NCBI GenBank assembly: GCA_964617875.1 | Contig: CAZUAI010000040.1 | Coordinates: 1 to 48,801 of the forward strand | Direction: 5' to 3' | Length of the DNA stretch: 48,801 bases | Source: CAZMVY01 sp964617875 | Lineage (GTDB): Bacteria > Planctomycetota > Phycisphaerae > UBA1845 > PWPN01 | Part shown: piece after piece, positions 17,423 through 26,514 of the stretch | Layout of the letters: each line of letters begins with the position of its first letter | Position numbering within the stretch: the first letter of the stretch is position 1 | The notes under the pieces: generated by a model | Told to the model about the DNA's origin: nothing | What the model saw: only the letters and a program-made list of their open reading frames with translations | Database searches by the model: none | Program-made: the position numbers and the translations under genes

Positions 17423-20400
17423 GTGCGAGAGAAACTGATCGGCCTCACGTACGTTGTGGCGGCCGCCCTTGCCGCGCCGTCTGCGGCGCGAGCGGGCCTG
17501 TGTCCGACCGGCTGGACCTGCGACTGCCTCGTGCAGACGCCGTCCGTGCCCGCCGGCGCGGGCTGGGGAACGGCGAACAACCGCAGCTTCGAGAACGGGT
17601 TCACCGGCGGCGTCGGCAACGGCTGGGCCGCGAGCTACCAGATCTTCAGCGGCGTGCCGACGTACGCCGACTCCACCGCGCGGGCGACCCACGGCAGCCA
17701 CTCGCAACTGGTCACCATCCCCCAGATCAGCTATCCCTACCAGAGCCAGAAGGCCGGCGTCTACCAGCAGTTCTACGTCGTGCCCGGCCAGTCCTACACC
17801 GTCACCGTGAACGTCTACGTCACGCTCGACGTCGGCGAGGCCTACAACGGCGAGAAGATGGTGGCCATCGTCGGGCTTGATCCGTACGGCGAGGTCCAGG
17901 TCGGGGCGGGCTCGATCCAGTGGTCGGCCCTGGAGGGGGTCAAGAACCAGTGGGTGACGCTGAGCGTCACGACGACGGCTTACTTCGAGGTCATGACGGT
18001 CCACGTGTGCGGCATGCACAAGTGGGCGACGCCGGGCACCGGACGGGTGTGGATCGACAACGTTGTGATCACGGGCCCCGTGCCCACGACGCCCCCTTCG
18101 CCGCCGGAGCCCGGCTGGATCGACCCCGACTCCGGTATTCCGGCGACGACCGGCGGCGAACGGGTCGCCAACGGGAGCTTCGAGGGCTCGTGGTCCGGCG
18201 GCGTGGCCGCCTCGTGGAGTTCGTGGTCCACCGCCGGCACGGGATACTGGCGGCAATCGACCCGTGTCGGCAAGATCGGCGCGGGCAAGTACGACTTCGG
18301 CGAGGCCGACACGATCGTCGCCATGAATCCGAAGACGGCGTTGACCATGCAGATGGGAGACGCCGACTACTGGGCGACCAAACCGAACATGGTCGATACG
18401 GTGATCGTCGGACGGCTCTACATCGATCCGCTCGATCAGCAGTATCTCACCAACCCGACGCACTACGGCCGCGTGCACGCCGACAACTGCTGGATCGAGC
18501 AGCAGGCCCACCCGCGGATCGACTGCTGGCAGGGCTTCAACGAGCCTGATCTGAACGGGCGCCCCGCCGAGATCTACGCGTTTGAGAAGGCGTTTGCCGA
18601 ACGGTGCCACGAACTCGGGATGAAGGCGATCGTGCTCAACATCTCCGTGGGCTCGCCCGGCAACATGTGGAAAATGCTCGACGCCCGTGACCTGCTCGCC
18701 GTCGCCGATTACGTCGGCTACCACTCGTACGGCGGGCCGAACGACCAGCTCATGGTCAACGCCCCAGCGCCCATCGACGAGCCCTGCGCGTACGCGCTGC
18801 GGCACCGGCGCTACGTGGACATGTACCGCGACCGCGGCTGGCGCATGCCGCCGGTCATTTACACGGAGGCCACGACCTACGGCGGGTGGCACGGCGTCTT
18901 CACGCCGGAGCAGATTCGCGATGACCTGCTCGCGTTCGGCGGCTACATGAACGAGGATCGCTGGTGCACGGGCCTGACGCTTTTCGACGCCGGCGGCACA
19001 GGCGCCTGGGAGGCGTGGAACATCCGCGGCCAGGGCGACATTGCCGCCGCCTGCGGGACGTGGAACCAGAACCACCCGTCGGAAGCGACCGACGGCCTCT
19101 ACAGCCAGCAGTTCGGTGCCGGCCCGATCCATCCCACCACGTTGTCGCAGATGCAGAACCCCAACGGCGCCTTCACCGGCGGCATCAAGCAGCAGATCAC
19201 GGGGCTGACCGCGGGCAAGACGTACCTGCTCGACCTCGACTTCCGCTACGAGTTCCGCGGCCTGCAACCGCAGGTCCGGTTCTACGCCGGCGTGGACCTC
19301 ACGGGCCAGACCGCCGATCCCGGCGCCGCGTCGATCGACTGGGGGGCCGACCTGATCGCCGCGGAACCGGCGGTCCACGAGATCTTCGAGCGGACATGGC
19401 GGACGTTCACGGCGACGGGCCCGACGGCCTCGATCTGGCTGAAGGCGAGCCAGACGGTGAGCAACCCGGCGTTTCGGGTCAGCGTGGACCGGGTGTCGGT
19501 GAAGCAGGTGCAGGACGGCGCCGTGGCGCCGGCGATCCAGGTCTCGCCCACGCTGGTCAACGCGAGCACACCCGTCGGCGGCAGCCCGGCCGACGGCTCG
19601 TTCACGGTTCGCAATTCCGGGACGGGCACGTTGAACTACACGATCAGCGACAACGCGAGCTGGTTGTCCTGCTCGCCGGCGAGCGGGACGAGCACGGGCG
19701 AGGCCGACACGATCACGATCGGCTACAGCACCGCCTCGCTGGCGGCCGGGACGTACAACGCGACGATCACGATCTCCGACCCCGCCGCCGGGAACAGCCC
19801 GCAGACCGTCGCCGTCGTCCTGACCATCACCTCGACGCCGCCCTCGACGATCACGGAGAGCTTCAACACGATGCCCTCGTGGACGTCGAGTTTCGATGCG
19901 CCGTGGGGCGGCCCGGCGACGTGGTCGATCGTCGCCGGCGGGCAGTCCGGAAACGGCCTGCAGACTTCCCGCGCCAGCACGGGCTCGTCCGCCAGGGCGC
20001 AGGTCTACACGATTCAGGCGAACACGGACTATACGATCGCCGTGTACATCCAGTGCCCGAGCGCCGCCGCTCCGTACTGGGCCGAGTGCGCGTACAAGCT
20101 CGGCAGCTTCGGCGCGCAGGACTTCGACGCCGACCCCGCGACGTGGACGCTGATTCAGAAGTTCTCGGACACCGGCACAAACGGAAACGGCAACACGTGG
20201 ACGCAGTACGCGAAGACGTTCAACAGCGGGGCCGGCACGCAGATCAGCGTCGGCTTCAAGCTGGGCAACAGCGGCGGCACCGCGCCGACGGTGCGGTGGG
20301 ATACGCTGACGCTTACGCCCGCCGGCGCGCCGCCGCCGGCCATCGGGCGATCGCCCGCGACGCTCGCGCCGTCGTGCGGACAGGGGAGCAACGCCGCCGG

Positions 20401-21175
20401 CCAGAGCTTTACCGTCCAGAACACCGGCGGCGGGACGCTGAACTACACGATTGGCGACAATGCGAGCTGGCTGTCCTGCTCGCCGACAAGCGGAACCAGC
20501 ACCGGCGAATCCGACACGATCGCCGTGACGTACGCCACGTCGGGCCTGACCGCCGGTACCTACACGGCGGTCATTACGATCAGCGATGCAGCGGCCTCGA
20601 ACTCGCCACAGACGATCGGCGTGACGCTGACGGTCAACCCGCCGCCGCCGACGATCGGGCGCTCGCCGGCCTCGCTGTCGCCGTCGTGTACGCAGGGCAC
20701 GAACGCGGCGAACCAGACGTTCACCGTGCAGAACACCGGCGGCGGCACGTTGAACTACTCGATCACCGACAACGCGAACTGGCTGTCCTGCTCGCCGACG
20801 AGCGGGACGAGCACGGGCGAGCCGGACACGATCGGCGTGACGTACGCGACCTCGAGCCTGACGGCGGGGACGTACACGGCGACAATTACGCTGACGGACC
20901 CGGCGGCGACGAACTCGCCGCAGACGATCGGCGTGACGCTGGTCGTAAATGCGCCCGCCGGGATCACGGGGGATTTCGACGGGGATGGCGACGTGGATCT
21001 GGCGGATTTCGCGCTGTTTCAACTATGTTTCAACGGGCCGAACGCGCCGCCGGGTTCGAATTGCTCGGTCGATGCCGACTTTGACAATGACGCCGACGTG
21101 GATCTGGCGGACTTCAGCCTGTTCCAACTCTGCTTCAACGGTCCCAACAGGCCGCCCGCGGCAAACTGCCCGTAG
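17423..21175 (+). CDS. Large secreted glycosidase-like protein with CBM, three BACON-like repeats and dockerin-like tail
   Basis: The protein has 1250 residues. A GTG at 17423 is chosen because AAGGAG precedes it by six bases; an upstream TTG at 17405 is less likely. The signal peptide ends near AARAG. Approximate order: jelly roll 30-230; TIM-barrel-like domain 240-560 with CWQGFNEPDLNG (E374, candidate acid/base) and VIYTEATTYGGW (E482, candidate nucleophile); jelly roll 570-695; BACON-like repeat 706-803; CBM-like domain 810-966; two more BACON-like repeats 971-1176; EF-hand/CFNGPN pair 1181-1250. The three BACON-like repeats are nearly identical in key phrases (GTLNYTI, DNASWLSCSP, GTSTGE), indicating recent duplication. 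Catalytic assignment is inferred from motif order; the substrate is unknown. Confidence 0.78.
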   Translation: MREKLIGLTYVVAAALAAPSAARAGLCPTGWTCDCLVQTPSVPAGAGWGTANNRSFENGFTGGVGNGWAASYQIFSGVPTYADSTARATHGSHSQLVTIPQISYPYQSQKAGVYQQFYVVPGQSYTVTVNVYVTLDVGEAYNGEKMVAIVGLDPYGEVQVGAGSIQWSALEGVKNQWVTLSVTTTAYFEVMTVHVCGMHKWATPGTGRVWIDNVVITGPVPTTPPSPPEPGWIDPDSGIPATTGGERVANGSFEGSWSGGVAASWSSWSTAGTGYWRQSTRVGKIGAGKYDFGEADTIVAMNPKTALTMQMGDADYWATKPNMVDTVIVGRLYIDPLDQQYLTNPTHYGRVHADNCWIEQQAHPRIDCWQGFNEPDLNGRPAEIYAFEKAFAERCHELGMKAIVLNISVGSPGNMWKMLDARDLLAVADYVGYHSYGGPNDQLMVNAPAPIDEPCAYALRHRRYVDMYRDRGWRMPPVIYTEATTYGGWHGVFTPEQIRDDLLAFGGYMNEDRWCTGLTLFDAGGTGAWEAWNIRGQGDIAAACGTWNQNHPSEATDGLYSQQFGAGPIHPTTLSQMQNPNGAFTGGIKQQITGLTAGKTYLLDLDFRYEFRGLQPQVRFYAGVDLTGQTADPGAASIDWGADLIAAEPAVHEIFERTWRTFTATGPTASIWLKASQTVSNPAFRVSVDRVSVKQVQDGAVAPAIQVSPTLVNASTPVGGSPADGSFTVRNSGTGTLNYTISDNASWLSCSPASGTSTGEADTITIGYSTASLAAGTYNATITISDPAAGNSPQTVAVVLTITSTPPSTITESFNTMPSWTSSFDAPWGGPATWSIVAGGQSGNGLQTSRASTGSSARAQVYTIQANTDYTIAVYIQCPSAAAPYWAECAYKLGSFGAQDFDADPATWTLIQKFSDTGTNGNGNTWTQYAKTFNSGAGTQISVGFKLGNSGGTAPTVRWDTLTLTPAGAPPPAIGRSPATLAPSCGQGSNAAGQSFTVQNTGGGTLNYTIGDNASWLSCSPTSGTSTGESDTIAVTYATSGLTAGTYTAVITISDAAASNSPQTIGVTLTVNPPPPTIGRSPASLSPSCTQGTNAANQTFTVQNTGGGTLNYSITDNANWLSCSPTSGTSTGEPDTIGVTYATSSLTAGTYTATITLTDPAATNSPQTIGVTLVVNAPAGITGDFDGDGDVDLADFALFQLCFNGPNAPPGSNCSVDADFDNDADVDLADFSLFQLCFNGPNRPPAANCP

Positions 21176-21177
21176 CA

Positions 21178-21202
21178 CCGCCGCAGACGTCGCCCGCGGC
21201 GG
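21178..21202. terminator. Hairpin between convergent genes
   Basis: CCGCCG (21178-21183) can pair with CGGCGG (21197-21202) just after the stop of the large glycosidase gene. It lies in a 95-base gap before the end of a minus-strand gene. It is short and lacks a T run; a weak candidate. Confidence 0.25.
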
Positions 21203-21270
21203 CCGTCATGGCCTCGGTGGACGACGCCGGGTGGGCACGCCAGGCACACGGGGCGAGTTGTCCGACAATC

Positions 21271-23424
21271 TCAGGTTCCTGAGCATGCCGAAGGGCGGTT
21301 CGGCCCGTTGAAGCAGGCCGTAAACACCCCGAAGTCGTGCAGGTCCGCATCGCCGTCGTTGTCAAAGTCGGCATCGACCGAGCAGATTGCCCCGGGAGGC
21401 TCGTTCGGACCGTTGAAACACAACTGGAACAGGGTGAAGTCTGCCAGATCCACGTCGCCGTCCCGGTCGAAATCAGGCGCGACCTCGATGGTCAGCGTGA
21501 CGGTGACCGTCTGCGGACTGTTGACGGCGTCCGGGCTGGTGACCGTGAGCGTGCCTGTCCATTCGCCGGCCGTCAAGGAGGCACTGTGGAAGACGACGTT
21601 GACGGTCTGGGGCTGCCCGCCGCAGGTGCCCGCCGCCGGCTGGGCCTCCATCCACGGGCTGTCGCTGGTGATCGTGTAGGCGTAGCTGCCGAAGCCGCTG
21701 TTCTGAAGCGTGAGCGGCACCGGGGGGGCATCCGCCCCGATCTGGCCGGAGGCCGACAGGCTCGCGGGGCAGACGATGTTCGGCGGCCCCAGGACCGTCA
21801 GGTAGACCGGCACGGTGACGGGCGAGTTGGACGCGCCCGGAGCGACGACGTAGATCTGCCCTGTGTAGCTGCCGACGGCCAGCGACGCGGTCGAGTACGT
21901 GACGGTGATCGCGTTGGCCTCGCCGGAGGAAGAGCCGGACAGCGGGTCGAGCGACAGCCACGTCACATCGGTTGCGAGCGTGTAGCTCATCGTACCGCTG
22001 CCGAGGTTCTGGATCGTGAGCGTGTCCGGGAGCGGGCTGGAGCCCACCGCCACGGCCCGGCTGAACTGGGTGGGATCGACGCCGATGGTCGCCGCGGGTT
22101 GCGTGTACTCGGCGATCGCCATCATCAGGTCGGACGGCGCCTGCGAGACGCGATTGACGTACGCCTCGCCGAAGATGTTCTCGTTCATCAGCCACGTGTT
22201 CACGCCGGGCAACGACGTGGTCCATTCGAGGTAGTAGGTCTGCCCGGCGACCATCGGTGCCTCGTCCCGCGACCAGAACGCCGCGGCCCGGGCCTGGTAG
22301 AAGCCCGGTATCCCGTAACACTTCTTCGCCGGTCCGATCGCCGTGCCGCCGACGGAGTCGTACAGCCGGAATGTGACGGGCAACGACGGCGGGTCCGTGA
22401 TGCCGGTGGTGTAGACGATCTCGGCGCCGGCAAGACCAACGCCGCTGGCGCGGAAGGTCTGGCCGAAACGAGTGCTCGTTGCCGTGAGGTTGAGAAGCTG
22501 TGTGTTTTCGACCGGCGCGGCGTTCACGAGGGTCTCGGGGTCGCCCCCGCTGATGTACGCGTAGGCGTCCAGATTCGGGTACGGCGTATCGCCGGCGTAG
22601 AGATGCCCCCCCGCGTATCCGGTCTGGCTGTCGGTGCGCACGACAATGGAGAAGTCCGGCGACGGCGATCCTGGCGCCCGCCAGAACCGCGCCGCGTACT
22701 TCCGCCCCGGGACAAGCTGCATCTCGCTGGAGCGGTAGTTCACGAAGAAGACCCAGATGATTGGATCGACGCCCCCTCCGATGACCAGGCTGCGGGTGGG
22801 CGAAATCTTTCGCCAGGCCGACGGGGGATAGGCGTTCGTTTCATAGACCGCGAAGTTCAGCGTCAATTCCTGATGGTCGCCGCCCTTGCCGGCCAGCTTG
22901 GTGGCCACGCGCGTGATATACGGGCTGGTGGCGACGAAGGTCTGGTAGAAGTCGGTGCCGCCTATCCACGGGCTCGCCCCCCACTCGGCGAAGGTCTGGT
23001 CGTACCGGACCGAGTAGTGGGCGGGCGTGCGCAGCTCCATGCCCCCGACAGTCCCGGATCCCGCCGGGAGCTGCATCGTGCGGAAGCTGAACGCGGGCAC
23101 GCGGTCGAACGCCAGCGTGAAGAGGGCGTACGTCCCGCCCGGAAACCCCGGCGGCTGGATCGCCCCGGATACCGTGTAGGACCCCGGGGCTGGATCGCTG
23201 TTGGTGGTGGCCCCGGCGCCGAAGCCCACGCTCAACTGGCCAACGTAGACGTTCTCCGTCACCCAGCCGGCCCCGGCCACCGCGCGGCCGGTGACGCCGT
23301 CCGATGTCATGCGTCCCTGGACCGCGCCGGCGCCAAAGACGGGAACAGCGGCGAGGCAGAGGCAAAGCCCGCACAGCGTCGCAATCACGTTTCGCACAGA
23401 CCCTGGCGATAGACGCATGGCCAC
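21271..23424 (-). CDS. Secreted two-lobed protein with two BACON-like repeats and dockerin-like tail
   Basis: The protein has 717 residues. The GTG at 23424 has AGGGGG five bases upstream; an ATG two codons later (23418) is an alternative. The signal peptide ends near VFGAGA. Residues about 33-440 align by eye with the protein at 337-2157 (GRMTSDGVTGR, PPGFPGGTYALFTL, ELRTPAHYSVRYDQ, GTDFYQTFVA, AGKGGDHQEL). Unlike that paralogue it has two BACON-like repeats (about 447-545 and 546-645). The EF-hand/CFNGPN pair follows, ending RPSACSGT. It is transcribed from its own promoter-like sequence at 23486-23515. No catalytic motif is visible. Confidence 0.85.
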   Translation of the reverse strand: MAMRLSPGSVRNVIATLCGLCLCLAAVPVFGAGAVQGRMTSDGVTGRAVAGAGWVTENVYVGQLSVGFGAGATTNSDPAPGSYTVSGAIQPPGFPGGTYALFTLAFDRVPAFSFRTMQLPAGSGTVGGMELRTPAHYSVRYDQTFAEWGASPWIGGTDFYQTFVATSPYITRVATKLAGKGGDHQELTLNFAVYETNAYPPSAWRKISPTRSLVIGGGVDPIIWVFFVNYRSSEMQLVPGRKYAARFWRAPGSPSPDFSIVVRTDSQTGYAGGHLYAGDTPYPNLDAYAYISGGDPETLVNAAPVENTQLLNLTATSTRFGQTFRASGVGLAGAEIVYTTGITDPPSLPVTFRLYDSVGGTAIGPAKKCYGIPGFYQARAAAFWSRDEAPMVAGQTYYLEWTTSLPGVNTWLMNENIFGEAYVNRVSQAPSDLMMAIAEYTQPAATIGVDPTQFSRAVAVGSSPLPDTLTIQNLGSGTMSYTLATDVTWLSLDPLSGSSSGEANAITVTYSTASLAVGSYTGQIYVVAPGASNSPVTVPVYLTVLGPPNIVCPASLSASGQIGADAPPVPLTLQNSGFGSYAYTITSDSPWMEAQPAAGTCGGQPQTVNVVFHSASLTAGEWTGTLTVTSPDAVNSPQTVTVTLTIEVAPDFDRDGDVDLADFTLFQLCFNGPNEPPGAICSVDADFDNDGDADLHDFGVFTACFNGPNRPSACSGT

Positions 23425-23485
23425 TTCGACCCCCTACGCCATGAGGCGTCGCGACAGCATGATACAACCACCCTGCACCCTGATG

Positions 23486-23515
23486 ATCGTACCAGCAATC
23501 CACGGGGTCCGTCAA
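23486..23515 (-). promoter_or_regulatory. Sigma-70-like promoter (TTGACG - 18 - TACGAT)
   Basis: On the minus strand TTGACG (23510-23515) and TACGAT (23486-23491) are 18 bases apart, and TGG makes the -10 an extended type. The start codon at 23424 is about 60 bases downstream. Confidence 0.45.
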
Positions 23516-23587
23516 GGCAGTCAACCCAAAAGAAACGATTCTATACGACCCGAATCCGGCATGCCGACGCCGATTATCGGCCGTGCC

Positions 23588-23613
23588 GGGCCGCGGACGG
23601 TGCGCCGCGGCCC
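23588..23613 (-). terminator. 9-bp GC-rich hairpin after the minus-strand gene
   Basis: GGGCCGCGG (23588-23596) pairs perfectly with CCGCGGCCC (23605-23613) around an eight-base loop. It lies about 50 bases after the stop of the gene at 23666-26182. There is no T tract. Confidence 0.45.
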
Positions 23614-23665
23614 AAAGCATCTCTGGCCGTCTACCTGGCTTGAAGGACCAAAGGACCGGTCGTTG

Positions 23666-26182
23666 TTACGGACAGGCCGGCGGCCGATTCGGCCCGTTGA
23701 AGCAGGTCGCGAACGCGCTGAAGTCCATCAGGTCCAGGCTGCCGTCGTCGTTGGTGTCGAGACATCGGCACTTCTGGACGACGTCCGGCGGATCCTGCAC
23801 CCCGTACGGGCGGTTCGGTCCGTTGAAGCAGGAGGAGAACACCGTGAAGTCGATCAGGTCCACGCTGCCGTCGCCGGTCACGTCCTGCCGTGGCGTATTG
23901 CACGGCGATCCGAACGTGAGGCCGTCGGCGTGTGATGCGTTCGGCGTCTCATCGCCCCAGATGTCCATCCACCAGACCACGGCCATGATGTCGCTGACGG
24001 CGGCTGCCTTCACGCTCGCGGCCGTCCAGTCGTATTGCTCCATCGGATCGGCACTGCCGCCGTGAGCGCGGACCTGGGTGTACGCCAGCGGAAGCGCGAA
24101 GTAGTCCTTCCCATCGATCAGGGCGATGTAGACGTCGTTCTGCCCGGCACCGCTGAAGAAGCCTTTCAATTCATACTCGACCCCCGGCGTCACGCGAATG
24201 ATCTGGTATGCGTAGAGGAAGCCGGTGCCGTCTTTGGTGAGCGAGCCGTAGTGACCGCCGCCCCCCTGGCCGGCTGGCGACGGACAGGTCGGCGGGCGAT
24301 GCACATCCGAGTCGCGATTGAACGTGCCGCCCGAAATGTCCCCGTACCAGGATTGCGGAACGCCGGGCACAGGCGTGCCGCAGTTGACGGGCCCCGCGTT
24401 GCTCAGCTCGAAGTCCCCGTTGGCGAACGCGGGCGCCACATACGGCGTCACGGCGAATCCGGCCTCGAGCTTCGCGAAGCAGCCGCCCTTCACGATCGTC
24501 AGATCCCAGGATCCGATCGCCCGGCCGGTCAGATCGAACGAGCACGACAACGCGGTGTCGCCCAGGACACTGACGCCCGAGGCATACACCGGGAGTTCCC
24601 CGCTTTTCGTCAGCATGAGCGTCGGCATCGGGCTGCCCTCGAAGCCGCTTCCAGTGATCGTCACCGTGGTGCTGCCGTTGTTCTCGCCTTCGGCGGGGAC
24701 GATTTCCGTCAGCCCGACGCTTCCGCTGCACTTGTCCAGCGCGATCTTGTCCGCGTGCGAGGTGTGCGGTCCCGGGCTGCGGGTGGTGACACGCCACCGC
24801 ACGGTCAGGAGATCCCCCGTGGGCTGGATCGGCACAACGGCGTACGTCCAGTCGTACGGAGCGGCGCCGCCCCGGTGTGCGGTGAACGACGAGCCGATCG
24901 GCCCGGTCTCATCGCCCTGGAGCAGCTCGAGCGAGGCCGCGTTGTCCCCGGCACCGGCAAGATAGCCCGACGCCACGTATTGCTTGGTCCTGTCCACCGC
25001 GATGGTCTGGTAGATGTGAACCTCCGGTTGGGCGTTCGGGTTGTCGGGAATCGAATACGTACTCCCATAATGCAGCAGGTCCGGCGGCGGGCATGTCGGG
25101 CGCGCGTGGTCGGAATCACGGTACAGCGTCTCGACCCTGGTCTGCGAGTCGTCCCAGGTGCCAAGGGCGCTGACGAGCCAGTCGGTGGGTCGGCCGGGGA
25201 TCGGTGTGACGGGGCAGCCGCCCGCGGCCGTCGGCAGTTCGAAGCTCCCGTTGCTCACTGACGGAAGGACGATCAGGAAACCGCCGGGCAGCGTGTCCTG
25301 CAGCGGAGTGCCCGACGCGAACGTCACGACAACGTTCCATCGCCCGTTCGCGGCACCGGCCAGGTTGAAATCGCAGGTCAGCGTGTTGGCGCTGGGCATC
25401 TTCAGATCGGTCGCCACAATGTCCGGCTGGCCTGCCCGCGAAAGCGTGACCGCCGTCACGTTTGCCGTGAGGTCGGGCTTTCGGAAGCCGGAGCCGACAA
25501 TGATGGCGTCGTTGATGAGGGCGCCGCGTGGGGCGAAAGAGGGATTGATCCCGTCGATGGCATTCGGCTCGGTCGGGCAGCTCGGAACCGCCACGAGGTG
25601 GCAATCGTCCACATGCAACGCGTAGCCTTGTGCGTCCTGATTGTTGCCCCGGAAGACGACGGTAAGAGTGGATCCGGTCGGGGCGCCGCAGACCGCAAAG
25701 GGAAGCCACGCGCCTGTGGTGCCGTTGGCCGAGAACTGGCGCTCGACCTTCTGAATCAGCGGACTGGTGTCCGGATCCGGGCCGTCGCGAAGCTCCGCCG
25801 TGACGATCAGCTTGCCCCACGGCCAGAACAGATCGTGGCCGAACCACCAGACCCCCGAGAACTGGTACGTCTGTGCCGCGGTGAGACCGGTCACGGTCTG
25901 GTAGGCCCGCTTGCTCTCAACGCCCCAGCCCTGCAGGCTGGCGTGCGTCCCGTCACCCGCCCGAGGGCAGGTCGGTTGCTTGTAGTCGCCATTGCGGCGT
26001 TCCCCGGACCCGTTCGGCGACGCCTGCGGTGTCATCGACCAACCCTCGATGTCCTGCCAATCCTCGGCGCACGAGGCGGCGACTGGCGGGTTGGTAAAGC
26101 TTGGGTTCGTGAGCAACTCCTGGCCAAGACTGATGGATGCGATCAAAGCCACCGGCATGGTCACAAACAAGACGCGGGACAT
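23666..26182 (-). CDS. Secreted protein with repeated jelly-roll and TIG-like domains and dockerin-like tail
   Basis: The protein has 838 residues. The ATG at 26182 follows GGAGGAG with six-base spacing; the frame's earlier ATG at 26197 overlaps that site. A signal peptide ends near SLGQ. Three jelly-roll-like units (starting ELLTNPSFTNPP, NGSFELPTAAGGC and NGDFELSNAGPVNCG) alternate with two TIG/IPT-like Ig units (IIVGSGFRKPD..., TITGSGFEGSP...). Each jelly roll opens with a similar phrase containing PTCP, so the protein looks like internal duplications of a CBM-TIG pair. The tail is the EF-hand/CFNGPN pair, with a longer linker between repeats like that of the truncated gene at 1-201. Carbohydrate binding is inferred; no catalytic residues are seen. 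Confidence 0.8.
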   Translation of the reverse strand: MSRVLFVTMPVALIASISLGQELLTNPSFTNPPVAASCAEDWQDIEGWSMTPQASPNGSGERRNGDYKQPTCPRAGDGTHASLQGWGVESKRAYQTVTGLTAAQTYQFSGVWWFGHDLFWPWGKLIVTAELRDGPDPDTSPLIQKVERQFSANGTTGAWLPFAVCGAPTGSTLTVVFRGNNQDAQGYALHVDDCHLVAVPSCPTEPNAIDGINPSFAPRGALINDAIIVGSGFRKPDLTANVTAVTLSRAGQPDIVATDLKMPSANTLTCDFNLAGAANGRWNVVVTFASGTPLQDTLPGGFLIVLPSVSNGSFELPTAAGGCPVTPIPGRPTDWLVSALGTWDDSQTRVETLYRDSDHARPTCPPPDLLHYGSTYSIPDNPNAQPEVHIYQTIAVDRTKQYVASGYLAGAGDNAASLELLQGDETGPIGSSFTAHRGGAAPYDWTYAVVPIQPTGDLLTVRWRVTTRSPGPHTSHADKIALDKCSGSVGLTEIVPAEGENNGSTTVTITGSGFEGSPMPTLMLTKSGELPVYASGVSVLGDTALSCSFDLTGRAIGSWDLTIVKGGCFAKLEAGFAVTPYVAPAFANGDFELSNAGPVNCGTPVPGVPQSWYGDISGGTFNRDSDVHRPPTCPSPAGQGGGGHYGSLTKDGTGFLYAYQIIRVTPGVEYELKGFFSGAGQNDVYIALIDGKDYFALPLAYTQVRAHGGSADPMEQYDWTAASVKAAAVSDIMAVVWWMDIWGDETPNASHADGLTFGSPCNTPRQDVTGDGSVDLIDFTVFSSCFNGPNRPYGVQDPPDVVQKCRCLDTNDDGSLDLMDFSAFATCFNGPNRPPACP

Positions 26183-26514
26183 CTTGAACTCCTCCACATA
26201 ACCAAACCTGACTCGTTCCCTAGAGAGACGCGTTGCGGTCTTCGGATTCGAAACCGCATATTGAACCGATTTAGATTAACGCCGCCGCCAACCCTTGTCA
26301 AGAGGCCGCAAACGTCTATAGCGAAAAAAACAAGTGACCGGAAGAGGGGTGGGCATATTGAATCGGGCGTCGAGAAAGGCGGCGGTGAGCCTGGCGGCCA
26401 TCGGCCGACGTTCGGCGAGCCGCGGATGACGCTGCCGGTATCCCTGGGCTCCATAGCCTTGCCGGGACCGGCGGATTGGGCCACGGCCGCAGGGCAGGGC
26501 GAATGCTCCCCGGT
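26183..26514 (-). other. 332-base gap with promoter for the downstream minus-strand gene
   Basis: No gene is supported here. The part next to the start codon (26183-26340) is clearly richer in A and T than its surroundings and holds a consensus -35. The remainder (26340-26514) is GC-rich, lies downstream of the gene at 26515, and shows no obvious terminator. Confidence 0.5.
26273..26301 (-). promoter_or_regulatory. Sigma-70-like promoter with consensus -35 (TTGACA - 17 - TAATCT)
   Basis: On the minus strand a perfect TTGACA (26296-26301) is followed after 17 bases by TAATCT (26273-26278) in an AT-rich stretch. It reads into the gene starting at 26182, giving a leader of about 85 bases. Confidence 0.5.

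Noticed and set aside
16091..21022. A 1643-codon open frame on the minus strand
   Set aside because: It is antisense to two large glycosidase-like genes with signal peptides and clear domains, and is Arg/Val-rich without recognisable domains.
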